Assembly (NCBI GenBank): GCA_021828545.1
Contig: JAJZEN010000079.1
Location: 1-40,837 of the forward strand
Direction of reading: 5' to 3'
From: Actinomycetes bacterium
GTDB taxonomy: Bacteria; Actinomycetota; Acidimicrobiia; Acidimicrobiales; RAAP-2
Length of the DNA: 40,837 bases
The notes under the pieces are model-generated. The model had not been told where the DNA came from, ran no database searches, and was given only the letters and a program-made list of their open reading frames with translations. Within the stretch, counting starts at the first letter, position 1. Each line of letters starts with the position of its first letter. Of this stretch, positions 25,724 to 33,723 are shown piece after piece. Both the position numbers and the translations under genes were made by a program.

Positions 25724-26206
25724 TCAGCGCAGGGGTGCGCGGTGACCATTGGTGCGTGGACAGTCGTGGCCTCGCGCGTCGAGGGGCCCGCCACACAGGG
25801 GGCACGGCGCCCGCCCCGCTTCAACCAGTCGCGTAATGGCGATCGCCAGACCGCCGGCCCATTCCTTCGTGAGGGTGAGAGTGGCGAGGTTCTCGTCTTC
25901 CTCGACTGATTCGAAGGTCACTTCGATGACGTCGCGCTCCTCGTCCACCGCGATGGCAATGTCCCCGACGGAGAAGTCGACTTCGTATTCGGGTTCGAGG
26001 GTGAAATCGTCGGGCAAGTGACCGGGTCGCCCCATATCCTCGAGCACTTGAGAGATCCATTGCGCCAACGCGGCGAGTTGGATCTTCTCACACTTCAAGA
26101 TGACGAGCCGGCGGCCCTGGCGGGCCTGGAGCAGGAAGAGGCGATTGCCCACTTCACCGCGAACGCCGACCATGATTTTGTCGGGGGCATCGAATTCGTA
26201 CTTCAT
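25724..26206 (-). CDS. DUF3090 protein
   Basis: 160-residue protein of the DUF3090 family, which is almost always found next to SCO1664-type and MSMEG_4193-type genes in actinobacteria. The start MKYEFDAPDKIMVGVRGEVGNRLFLLQARQG is typical. The C-terminal end CPLCGGPLDARGHDCPR is a probable small zinc-binding site. Function unknown. The ATG overlaps the stop of the phosphatase upstream by 4 nt. Confidence 0.88.
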   Translation of the reverse strand: MKYEFDAPDKIMVGVRGEVGNRLFLLQARQGRRLVILKCEKIQLAALAQWISQVLEDMGRPGHLPDDFTLEPEYEVDFSVGDIAIAVDEERDVIEVTFESVEEDENLATLTLTKEWAGGLAIAITRLVEAGRAPCPLCGGPLDARGHDCPRTNGHRAPLR

Positions 26207-26847
26207 GAGGGGATGAGCTCCTTGAGAGTTCCGGTGTTGTTCACGCTCAGTACCACCGGCGTGGAATTCGTCAATACGACCGCACTGATGGAACACGTCG
26301 AGATGACCGTGCGTTGAAAGAGGTCCAGGGGCACGCCCTGGGCGTAGGTGACGGCGGCCTTGATGGGGTCGGCGTGGCTGACCACGACGATCGTCTCACC
26401 CGGGTGAGCCCTCGAGAGCCGTTCCAGGGTGGTCCACATGCGCAGTTGCATCTCGGTGAAGGATTCACCCGCGGGGAAGCGGAAAGTACTGGGCGAATTC
26501 TGCACCGCGCGCCACTCGGGCTTCTTACGCAGCGACGAGAGCCTCGCTCCCGTCCACTCCCCGAAATCACATTCGAGGAGCCCCTTGTCGACCTTGGCGC
26601 GCAACCGTAACGCGCGGGCGATAGGTGCCGCCGTCTCGCGAGTGCGCTCGAGTGGCGACGCGTAGAGGGCGCTAGGTCGCACGACCAACTCGTCGAGGCG
26701 CTGCGCGGCAACCTGCGCTTGGCGCTGGCCCGTGGGCGAGAGGTGCAGACCCGGTGCGCGGCCCGGGAGGACCTTGCCGGTGGTGGAAGTGACGCCGTGG
26801 CGCACGAGCAAAATGGTCGTGGGCCGGGGTGGGCGAGGACGAGTCAC
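26203..26847 (-). CDS. Histidine phosphatase family protein (MSMEG_4193-like)
   Basis: 214-residue phosphoglycerate-mutase-like phosphatase. The catalytic LLVRHGVTS (R16, H17) is at the N-terminus, SPLERTRETAAPIA follows, CDFGEWTGARLSSL and the second-His motif VVVSHADPIKAAVTY complete the active site. It matches the MSMEG_4193 group that pairs with DUF3090 and SCO1664 genes. Start is a GTG 3 nt after the FrhB-like gene's stop; it overlaps DUF3090 by 4 nt. Substrate unknown. Confidence 0.88.
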   Translation of the reverse strand: MTRPRPPRPTTILLVRHGVTSTTGKVLPGRAPGLHLSPTGQRQAQVAAQRLDELVVRPSALYASPLERTRETAAPIARALRLRAKVDKGLLECDFGEWTGARLSSLRKKPEWRAVQNSPSTFRFPAGESFTEMQLRMWTTLERLSRAHPGETIVVVSHADPIKAAVTYAQGVPLDLFQRTVISTCSISAVVLTNSTPVVLSVNNTGTLKELIPS

Positions 26848-26850
26848 GTT

Positions 26851-27975
26851 CTACGACCCGCGCACGGGGAGGCGTCGGGGCCCGGGGGTCGCGGTGGCGG
26901 GCCAGCGCTTGCGCGACACTTGGGCCAGTTTGTGCAAGAGGGCCACCGCGCCGGGGTCGTCGTCGCCGGGACGGGTCTCGATGAGGCCCTTTTCCTTGAG
27001 CGTGGTCATCAGGTCGCGACCGAGGTCGGTGCGCACGATGACGAGGGTCCAGTCGTTGAAGGCACCAATGCCCCCCGCCGAGAGGTCGGCGTGTTCGGCG
27101 GCGAAATCCGGACAACTCGTGCAGCCCTCCCGAGTGTAGGCGTGCGCCTCCTTCAGGGGGACCTCGTGGTAGCCACCGTCGCGCGTCCATATCTGGAACA
27201 CGCCTTTGATGTTCATCTTGACAATGTTGGCGCGCGACAGTCCGTACTGGCTCTCGAAGAGCTCTTCGAAGATGGCGTCGTCGAAGGTCTTGGAGCACAA
27301 GAGCCCGACGGTCAGGCTCAGGCGGCGCGCGATCTTGCCGGCCTTACGCGTCTGCATCGCGCCCGGCGCCGACGCCATGCAACCCATGCCCACCAGGGCG
27401 ATACGTTCGGCGCCCGTCTCTACGGCCTGGGGATAGGCGAGCAGATTGGCGCTGTAGGTGTAGCGCGACTTCGCGGTCTCGAGCACGTCCTGGCGCGTGC
27501 GCGCGACGCGAGGCTGCGCCCGCCACGTCGTGCCGTCACCTTCGAGTGCGCTGACCAGCGCCGCGTCGATGACGTCGTTCTCCAGGGCGTAGACCAGCAG
27601 CGTAGTGACGAAGCCACCGTCTTGTCCGTTTTCCACCAGACTCACGTCGGTGGAGCGGGCCAACAGGACGTCGCCAATCCCAAAGACCTCGTCCTCGGTG
27701 CGTTCACGCGCGAATCGGTGCTGGTCGATCTCGGACTCCCAGTTACGAAAGCGTGGGCACGCGCGCGTGCACATCGTGCAACCCTTCACGCCGTGGGTGC
27801 AGTCTTCGCGACCTCCGTCGATGTCGAGGTGCCAGGGTTTGTAGACGCCCCCGGTCGATTCGTAGTCCAGCACGTCGTGAGGGCACGCCACCACGCACGC
27901 CGCGCAGCCGGTGCAGAGACCCGAGGTGACGACCTCGGTGAAGAGTTCTTTCCACTGCGGTTTCTCTAAGGCCAT
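26851..27975 (-). CDS. Coenzyme F420 hydrogenase/dehydrogenase beta subunit (FrhB-like)
   Basis: 374-residue iron-sulfur flavoprotein-like oxidoreductase. The N-terminus has two cysteine clusters: CTGCAACVVACP (C21, C24, C27, C31) and C59, C66, C69, C73 in CTHGVKGCTMCTRACP, enough for two 4Fe-4S clusters. The FrhB domains follow, with GQDGGFVTTLLVYALEND, VGMGCMASAPGAM, GLLCSKTFDD and the diagnostic REGCTSCPDFAAEHADLSAGGIG. Relatives oxidise or reduce F420 or use ferredoxin. It is the first gene of the operon with the phosphatase, DUF3090 and SCO1664 genes. ATG at 27975; divergent from the Fpg-like gene with a 46-nt gap. Confidence 0.87.
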   Translation of the reverse strand: MALEKPQWKELFTEVVTSGLCTGCAACVVACPHDVLDYESTGGVYKPWHLDIDGGREDCTHGVKGCTMCTRACPRFRNWESEIDQHRFARERTEDEVFGIGDVLLARSTDVSLVENGQDGGFVTTLLVYALENDVIDAALVSALEGDGTTWRAQPRVARTRQDVLETAKSRYTYSANLLAYPQAVETGAERIALVGMGCMASAPGAMQTRKAGKIARRLSLTVGLLCSKTFDDAIFEELFESQYGLSRANIVKMNIKGVFQIWTRDGGYHEVPLKEAHAYTREGCTSCPDFAAEHADLSAGGIGAFNDWTLVIVRTDLGRDLMTTLKEKGLIETRPGDDDPGAVALLHKLAQVSRKRWPATATPGPRRLPVRGS

Positions 27976-28021
27976 CTCGCAACCTTAGTTACCGCCATTG
28001 CGGGTCAGATATTGTGCCCTG

Positions 28022-28807
28022 GTGCCCGAAGTCCTCGAAGTCGAGTCGTATCGCCGACTGGCCGACGCCGTGGTGGGCGCCACGATCACCAAGGGGTGGA
28101 GCGACGGGTACGCCGCGAAGAAGCTCCTGTCGCCCTCGCAGTGGGCGCGCACCGTCAAGGGACGGCGCATCACCGCGACGGGACGCCGGGGTAAGTTGAT
28201 GCTGATTGAGACCGATGGGGTCACGCTCGGCATGCGATTCGGCATGACCGGAGTGCTACTCGTCGACTCCGACGCCGGGATCGAGGGCTTGTTCTACGGA
28301 CCCCACTCCTATCGATCGCAGTGGGTGCGCGCGGGACTCGAGTTCGGCGACGGGCGACGCCTGGTGCTGCACGACCCCCGGCGCCTGGCGCGCGTAGAGA
28401 TCGATCCGGACCTCTCCGACCTCGGTCCCGACGCCCTGTCATTGACGCGCGCACAATTCGATCACGCGGTGTCGACGACGCGCGGCGAGGGCCCCGCCGT
28501 CAAGGCGCGTCTGCTCGATCAGTCCGCGGTCGCGGGCGTGGGTAATCTCTTGGGCGATGAGATCTTGTTCCGCGCGGGCGTCGATCCGCGTACCCCCGTG
28601 GGACGGTTGACACCCTCGCAGCGCGCCCGACTCTACGCCGCGTTCACGCGCACGATGAGGACCCTCCAGCGCCGCGGTGGGTCCCATACCGGAGACCACA
28701 TGATCGCGCGATTGCCGGGGGGCCTGTGTCCGCTCGACGGCGGCGACATGCGCATCAACGTCATCGGGGGGCGCACGACCTACTGGTGTTCGGTGCACCA
28801 AAAGTAA
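28022..28807 (+). CDS. Fpg/Nei-family DNA glycosylase with a C-D-C-H zinc finger
   Basis: 261-residue bifunctional base-excision enzyme for oxidised bases. With the GTG start at 28022 the protein begins MPEVLEVESYRR, placing the catalytic Pro and Glu at positions 2-3. The catalytic-loop lysine is in GRRGKLMLIE, the H2TH region is around DQSAVAGVGNLLGDEILFRAGVDP. The C-terminal finger is LCPLDGGDMRINVIGGRTTYW then CSVHQK: C-x2-D-x16-C-x2-H, with the exact spacing of the usual four-Cys finger but Asp and His in place of two cysteines. The finger arginine (GGRTTYW) is kept. Substrate choice between Fpg and Nei is undecided. Confidence 0.9.
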   Translation: MPEVLEVESYRRLADAVVGATITKGWSDGYAAKKLLSPSQWARTVKGRRITATGRRGKLMLIETDGVTLGMRFGMTGVLLVDSDAGIEGLFYGPHSYRSQWVRAGLEFGDGRRLVLHDPRRLARVEIDPDLSDLGPDALSLTRAQFDHAVSTTRGEGPAVKARLLDQSAVAGVGNLLGDEILFRAGVDPRTPVGRLTPSQRARLYAAFTRTMRTLQRRGGSHTGDHMIARLPGGLCPLDGGDMRINVIGGRTTYWCSVHQK

Positions 28808-28859
28808 GAATTTGATTGGATGTTCGAGGCGCCCGCGCCCGACGGAGGAGACTAGAACG

Positions 28860-29480
28860 ATGCAACATCTCATCTCGCAGTACGGCTACGTGGCCCTCTT
28901 CTTTATTTCTCTGCTGTCCTCGGCCTGTCTGCCGATACCCTCGGAAGTCGCCTTCGGGCTCGCCGGTGCCTACTGCACCACGGCGTTCGCGGCTCACCCG
29001 CAGTTCAGCGTGGTCAACGTGGTCATCATTGGCACCATCGGCTCGGTCATCGGCGCGATCATCGCCTACGAACTCGGCCGGTACGCGGGACGCGCCATCG
29101 TGGACCGATACGGAAAATGGTTATTGCTCTCGCACAAGGACCTCGATGCGTCGGAAGTCTGGTTCGCCAAGTACGGCGCGCCCTCGGTACTGCTGGGTCG
29201 AATGATGCCGGTCGTGCGCGCGTTCATCTCACTCCCCGCCGGTCTGGCCGAGATGAAGCGGGGACGCTTCATCGTGCTCACCACTATCGGGTCGGCGATC
29301 TGGGTATGGTTGCTCACCGAACTCGGGTACCGCGCGGGTAAGAATCAGCATTTCGTGAAGTACTTCAAGACGGCCGAATACCCGATCATCGCGGTGGTCG
29401 TCGTGGTCATTGCCGCAGGCGTTTGGCACCGCTGGCGTTCCATGAAGGAACCGCCGCGCCACGCTCGCGGACGGCATTAA
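28860..29480 (+). CDS. DedA-family membrane protein
   Basis: 206-residue DedA/SNARE-associated (VTT) protein. The N-terminus YGYVALFFISLLSSACLPIPSEVAFGLAGAY, the segment GSVIGAIIAYELGRYAGR and the signature GRMMPVVRAFISLPAGLAEMKRGRFI with its two arginines are all typical. Relatives act in lipid (undecaprenyl-phosphate or phospholipid) flipping and membrane homeostasis. Start ATG at 28860 behind GGAGGAG. Its stop overlaps the stop of the convergent bcp gene by 4 nt, so the two messages overlap at the 3' ends. Confidence 0.9.
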   Translation: MQHLISQYGYVALFFISLLSSACLPIPSEVAFGLAGAYCTTAFAAHPQFSVVNVVIIGTIGSVIGAIIAYELGRYAGRAIVDRYGKWLLLSHKDLDASEVWFAKYGAPSVLLGRMMPVVRAFISLPAGLAEMKRGRFIVLTTIGSAIWVWLLTELGYRAGKNQHFVKYFKTAEYPIIAVVVVVIAAGVWHRWRSMKEPPRHARGRH

Positions 29481-29941
29481 CCCTCGATGGCCGCACGCAC
29501 GCGTTGGGCGTGGCCTTTCGTGCGCGGACCGTACCAGAGGTGTTCGATGAGTCCGGTCGGCCCAATGACGAAGGTCGAACGGATGACGCCCGTGACGTGC
29601 TTGCCGTAGAGAATCTTGTCGCCGTACGCTCCGTAGGCCGCCATGGTCGTCGTCGTGGGGTCGCTCAAGAGGGTGAGGTCGAGTGAGTACTTGGCCCGGA
29701 AGTTCTGATGGGAGCGCGCGTCGTCAGGCGAGACGCCCACGACGACGACCCCCAGGTCACGATAATGCGCCAACTCGTCGTTGAACCCACAGGCTTCGAC
29801 GGTGCAGCCAGGGGTATCGTCTTGGGGGTAGAAATAGAGCACGTACCGTTGCCCGCGTAGCGAGGCGGTGCTCACCGAGCGACCCTGGTGATCGCTCAAT
29901 GTGAAGCTCGGGGCTGGGTCACCCACTGCCAAACGTGCCAT
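29477..29941 (-). CDS. bcp: Thiol peroxidase / peroxiredoxin Bcp
   Basis: 154-residue PrxQ/Bcp peroxiredoxin that reduces H2O2 and alkyl hydroperoxides. The active site YPQDDTPGCTVEACGFND has the peroxidatic C46 and the resolving C51, the atypical two-cysteine BCP pattern. SFTLSDHQG, VVVGVSPDDARSHQNFRAKY and RSTFVIGPTGLIEHLWYG are also conserved. Divergent from the DEAD-box helicase with a 125-nt gap that should hold both promoters. Confidence 0.94.
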   Translation of the reverse strand: MARLAVGDPAPSFTLSDHQGRSVSTASLRGQRYVLYFYPQDDTPGCTVEACGFNDELAHYRDLGVVVVGVSPDDARSHQNFRAKYSLDLTLLSDPTTTTMAAYGAYGDKILYGKHVTGVIRSTFVIGPTGLIEHLWYGPRTKGHAQRVRAAIEG

Positions 29942-30066
29942 GGTGGTCCTTTCGTGGTGGGTCGACGTCGATCTCGCACCTAGACTAGGAGCGAAGCTCT
30001 AGAAGTGAGCTTGGGCCCCCCTTATCAACGCCGGTTCCGGGTCCGACCGAGAAAAGTTGTTGGCCC

Positions 30067-31317
30067 GTGAACAGGGAAAATATCGTCGAGACGTCAACGT
30101 CTCAAGACTCCTATGACACCAAGAAGACTTTCGCCGACCTGGGCGTCGCGCCCGAACTGGTGGCGGTACTCACCGCGCAAGGCATTACCACCGCCTTTCC
30201 GATCCAGGCGATGACGATCCACGACGCCCTCGCGGGCCGTGACGTGTGCGGCAAGGCCAAAACCGGATCGGGCAAAACGCTGGGCTTCGGACTTCCGCTG
30301 CTGCAACGCGTCGCGGCCAGCGACGAATTGGTGCGCAAGGAGGGCGGGGCCGCGCGCCCGCGCGCATTGGTGCTGCTACCCACGCGTGAACTCGCCGTCC
30401 AGGTGCACGAGGTCCTCGAACCCCTCGGCGCGGCGCTGGGGTTGCACGTTAACGCCGTCTACGGCGGCGCCGATATCGAGCGCCAAGTGAAGTCATTGCG
30501 TAAGGGCTGCGACGTCATCATCGCCACGCCCGGACGGCTCATCGACTTGGGCGACCGCGGTGAGGTCAATGTCGAGCACCTCGACGTGCTGGTCCTCGAC
30601 GAGGCGGACCGCATGGCCGACATGGGCTTTATGCCCCAGGTCGAGTGGGTGTTGCGTCGCATCGCCGAACACCCCCACCAGACGTTGCTGTTCTCGGCCA
30701 CCCTCGACGGCGCTATCGATCGACTGGTCAAGCGCTACCTCACCAACCCCGTCTTTCACGAGGTGGCCAGCGACTCCCAGACCGTATCGCTCATGGTGCA
30801 CCATTTTCTCAATGTCCACCAGATGGACCGCATCAAGGTCGCCGCGGCGATCTGTAACTCCTTTGACAAGACCATCATCTTTTGTCGCACCAAGCGTGGC
30901 GCGGATCGTCTCGTCGAGCAGCTCCAGAAAGAGGGTGTCAACGCTGCGGCCATTCACGGTGACCTGCGTCAGAGTCAGCGCGAAAAGGCACTGGCGGACT
31001 TTGGCGCGGACAAGTTGCCGGTGCTCGTGGCGACCGACGTCGCCGCGCGCGGACTACACATCGACGGGGTCGATTGCGTGATGCACTTCGACCCCCCCGA
31101 GGACCACAAAGCCTATCTGCACCGTTCGGGGCGAACCGCGCGCGCCGGTTCGACCGGCGTGGTTGTGTCGTTGCTCTTGTGGAACCAGGTCATCGAAGCT
31201 GAGGTGATCATGCGTCGTCTGGCGCTCAAGCGACCGGTGGTCGAAGTGTTCTCCAACGACCCTCATCTCAAGGATCTCGCGAATTGGGACCCCACGCAGG
31301 AGGCGGCGAGGTCGTGA
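30067..31317 (+). CDS. DEAD-box RNA helicase
   Basis: 416-residue ATP-dependent RNA helicase. All core motifs are present: Q motif (FADLGVAPELVAVLTAQGITTAFPIQ), motif I AKTGSGKT (64-71), Ia PTRELAVQ, II DEADRM, III FSAT, V TDVAARGLH and VI HRSGRTARAG. There is no long C-terminal RNA-binding tail, so it is a core-only form such as RhlE-type proteins. Start GTG at 30067; no better start. Its stop overlaps the PIG-L gene start by 4 nt (GTGA). Confidence 0.93.
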   Translation: MNRENIVETSTSQDSYDTKKTFADLGVAPELVAVLTAQGITTAFPIQAMTIHDALAGRDVCGKAKTGSGKTLGFGLPLLQRVAASDELVRKEGGAARPRALVLLPTRELAVQVHEVLEPLGAALGLHVNAVYGGADIERQVKSLRKGCDVIIATPGRLIDLGDRGEVNVEHLDVLVLDEADRMADMGFMPQVEWVLRRIAEHPHQTLLFSATLDGAIDRLVKRYLTNPVFHEVASDSQTVSLMVHHFLNVHQMDRIKVAAAICNSFDKTIIFCRTKRGADRLVEQLQKEGVNAAAIHGDLRQSQREKALADFGADKLPVLVATDVAARGLHIDGVDCVMHFDPPEDHKAYLHRSGRTARAGSTGVVVSLLLWNQVIEAEVIMRRLALKRPVVEVFSNDPHLKDLANWDPTQEAARS

Positions 31318-32054
31318 GCGACACGTTGGTTAAGGTCTATTCCACCGATCCCGTGGTGGCGCGGGCGCTGGCGATCGTGGCGCACCCTGACGATATCGAT
31401 TTCGGTATGGCGGGGACGATTGCGACACTGACGCGCGACGGTGTCGAGGTGTCCTACTGTCTCGTCACCTCCGGCGACGCCGGCGGTGACGCGTCGACGC
31501 ACACGCGCGAGGAGCGCTCGGCGATTCGCGAGGCCGAGCAGACCGCCGCGGCGCGAGCCGTCGGCGTGACGCACTTGACGTTCCTGCGCTGGCCCGACGG
31601 CCAAGTGGAGCCCACTCTCGAACTACGTAAGGCCATATCGCGCGTCATCCGTCAACGCCGTCCCGATCTGGTCCTCACCCAAAACCCCGAGCGCAACTTC
31701 GAACGTATCTACGCCTCGCACCCGGATCACATGGCGGCGGGTGAGGCGACCTTACGCGCGGTGTATCCCGACGCACGTAATCCCCACGCTTTCCCCGAAC
31801 TCCTCGAGGAGGGCCTGGCCCCCCACGCGGTTCCCCTCGTCTGGGTGGGTGGCACCACCACGCCGAACCTCGTCGTCGATATCACGGACACCTTCGAGGA
31901 CAAGATCGCGGCGCTACGCTCGCACGTGTCCCAAGTGGGCGACCGCGAGGACCTTGAGGACACGATGCGCGCGTGGGCCGGCGCTAATGCGCAGGTCGCT
32001 GGACTCGCGACGGACCGCCTCGGCGAGACATTCCGTGCGATCGACACGGCGTGA
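31314..32054 (+). CDS. PIG-L/LmbE-family deacetylase
   Basis: 246-residue zinc-dependent N-acetyl-sugar deacetylase. The metal and catalytic motif is IVAHPDDIDFGMAGTIATL, with the third metal histidine in YASHPDHMAAG. The rest (VTSGDAGGDAS, REAEQTAAARAVGVTHLTFLRWPDG, VDITDTFEDKIAALRSHVSQ) fits the family of MshB, BshB and LmbE. It could take part in mycothiol synthesis, but other PIG-L members act on other substrates and no msh gene is next to it. The GTG at 31314 overlaps the helicase stop. Confidence 0.87.
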   Translation: MSDTLVKVYSTDPVVARALAIVAHPDDIDFGMAGTIATLTRDGVEVSYCLVTSGDAGGDASTHTREERSAIREAEQTAAARAVGVTHLTFLRWPDGQVEPTLELRKAISRVIRQRRPDLVLTQNPERNFERIYASHPDHMAAGEATLRAVYPDARNPHAFPELLEEGLAPHAVPLVWVGGTTTPNLVVDITDTFEDKIAALRSHVSQVGDREDLEDTMRAWAGANAQVAGLATDRLGETFRAIDTA

Positions 32055-32392
32055 GCGAGAAACTCGGCTGAGTTGATCCGGTTGTGACATCACGGTCCAG
32101 GGTCGTGACGTGGTCCGCCGGCGGCCCCTCGGAGGCCACACGACCTTGGCCGAGTGGTGTAGGGAGGATCCCTGTTCGAGCCGCCTGGTCGGCTCCGGAG
32201 CGCGTTGGAGCGAGTCGCGGAGCCGTCGAAGTGGGTTGGAGCGCGCTGCGCGACCGATGACGTTTCTCGGACGTCGAGAGACGTTCGCGCGCCGCGCACG
32301 CACAATGCGTAGTGTGAGACCATGGTGGCCCGCGATGACGACGACGCTCGGTTGGATCCATTCACGCACGTCGCGCGGTGCGTAATCCTAAA
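32055..32392. other. Intergenic stretch without a supported gene
   Basis: This gap of about 340 nt precedes the aquaporin. It has no frame with protein-like features and no complete RNA gene. A short hairpin AACTC/GAGTT lies just after the deacetylase stop. Confidence 0.4.
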
Positions 32393-33193
32393 ATGACCAG
32401 CGACCCCGACGGGCTGAGCCAACCGCACTCGAGCGTGCTCGCTCGTGGCTCGCACGCGAGTGAGCCGCGTTGGGTGCATAATCCCAATCTTCGTCGTGAC
32501 GAATGGCGGCGACTCTTCTCGGAATTCTTCGGTACTTTCCTCCTCGTGGTCGTCGCGGCCGGTGCGCCAGTCGTCAATGCGGTCTCCCACGGTCAAGTAC
32601 CGATCGACGCCCAGGTGGTGGCTCCCGCGCTGATGGTGATGGGAATTATTTATTTCATGGGTATGGTGAGCGGCGCTCATCTCAATCCTGCCGTGACGCT
32701 GTCTTTCGCGATGCGAGGGAACTTCCCGTGGCGTCGGGTCCCCGCGTATCTAGTGATTCAGATCTTCGGTGCGGTTGTGGCTGCGCTTCTTTTACGTGGA
32801 CTCTTTGGTAACGTCGGTCACCTCGGGGCGACGTTGCCCGGCCCCGGAATCTCGTCCGGCAAGGTCGTGATCGTGGAGGCCCTCTTGACCCTCGGGCTCG
32901 TAAGCGTAATTTTGGGTACGGCGTCGGGAGCGCGAAACGTTGGGGCCAACGCGGCGATTGCCGTGGCGGGTTACATCGCCCTAGCGGGCATGTGGGCCGC
33001 CCCCATTACGGGGGCGTCGATGAATCCGGCGAGATCCTTCGGCCCTCAACTGGTCGGAGGTAATTGGACGTCGTGGTGGGCCTACGTCGTGGGACCCTTG
33101 CTGGGTGGCGCCATCGCCGTTGGGGTGGCCTGGATTCTTAGGGGGCCCCCCTCGGAGTCGGCGAGTTCGGCGGCCCAGGGCGATTTGCAGTGA
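32393..33193 (+). CDS. MIP-family channel (aquaporin / glycerol facilitator)
   Basis: 266-residue channel with six membrane helices and two half-helices. The NPA motifs are HLNPAVT (98-100) and SMNPARSFGPQL (211-213), the second followed by the conserved selectivity-filter arginine. The first helix FSEFFGTFLLVVVAAGAP is typical. It has a longer hydrophilic N-terminus (about 38 residues) than most bacterial AqpZ. The missing Asp after the second NPA (NPARS rather than NPARD) fits water rather than glycerol selectivity. Start is ATG at 32393; a GTG at 32378 in frame is possible. Confidence 0.9.
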   Translation: MTSDPDGLSQPHSSVLARGSHASEPRWVHNPNLRRDEWRRLFSEFFGTFLLVVVAAGAPVVNAVSHGQVPIDAQVVAPALMVMGIIYFMGMVSGAHLNPAVTLSFAMRGNFPWRRVPAYLVIQIFGAVVAALLLRGLFGNVGHLGATLPGPGISSGKVVIVEALLTLGLVSVILGTASGARNVGANAAIAVAGYIALAGMWAAPITGASMNPARSFGPQLVGGNWTSWWAYVVGPLLGGAIAVGVAWILRGPPSESASSAAQGDLQ

Positions 33194-33230
33194 ACCCCAC
33201 TGGGTCCTGGCATGGTGAAGGGAGGTAGTT

Positions 33231-33617
33231 GTGTCATCACATCACCCGAAGGCCCGTGAAAGATGGAAATCCGAACCCGATGATCAGGACTACCCCGCCG
33301 CGCGCTCGTACCTGTCGCTCCTGGTCCCTGGGAAGGACGCTCGACGTTACGCCAAGTTGCTGTCCCGGGAGAAGAGATTGTCGCACTACAAGGCCAAGGA
33401 CATCCTTCGCGCCAGCGGACTCGCCCTCTTGGCGCCCGACGATCACGAACTCGAGAAGGATCGCGCCAAGATTCGAGACGGCATCAAGTTGTCGCCAGTT
33501 CTTCTGGTGCGCGGCGAACCGTTGTGGGTGGCGGATGGCTATCACCGAATATGTGCCAGCTATCACCTTGACGAGGACGCTCTGATACCTTGTCGACTCG
33601 TCGATCGTTTCGCGTGA
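33231..33617 (+). CDS. Hypothetical protein with ParB-like nuclease-type motif
   Basis: 128-residue soluble protein. The central and C-terminal part, KAKDILRASGLALLAPDDHE, KLSPVLLVRGEPLWVADGYHRICASYHLDEDALIPCRLV, resembles the ParB/Srx fold in which a DGxHR-like box binds nucleotide; here DGYHR. Similar small proteins occur alone in many actinobacteria; their function is unknown to me. Start GTG at 33231 with GGGAGG nearby upstream. It lies 37 nt after the aquaporin and may be cotranscribed. Confidence 0.75.
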   Translation: MSSHHPKARERWKSEPDDQDYPAARSYLSLLVPGKDARRYAKLLSREKRLSHYKAKDILRASGLALLAPDDHELEKDRAKIRDGIKLSPVLLVRGEPLWVADGYHRICASYHLDEDALIPCRLVDRFA

Positions 33618-33723
33618 GGCGATAGATTTCCCGGCGTGTCGCTCGTGCGGTCCACGGTGCGCGGTGGGCGTCGGTCACCCGTCGTTGCTCGTTGGTGTCA
33701 CGCCGGGGCCGACGTGCTGGTGA

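Noticed and set aside
29981-30002. Inverted-repeat-like CTAGGAGCGAAGCTCTAG between bcp and the helicase
   Set aside because: The arms do not pair well over their full length, so I do not call an operator.
31314-32054. Naming the PIG-L deacetylase mshB
   Set aside because: Family motifs alone do not separate MshB from other PIG-L enzymes, and no mycothiol gene is adjacent.
32130-32200. tRNA-like pieces (GGCCGAGTGG, then GTTCGAGCC)
   Set aside because: They resemble a D-arm and a T-loop, but no acceptor stem or anticodon arm can be paired around them.
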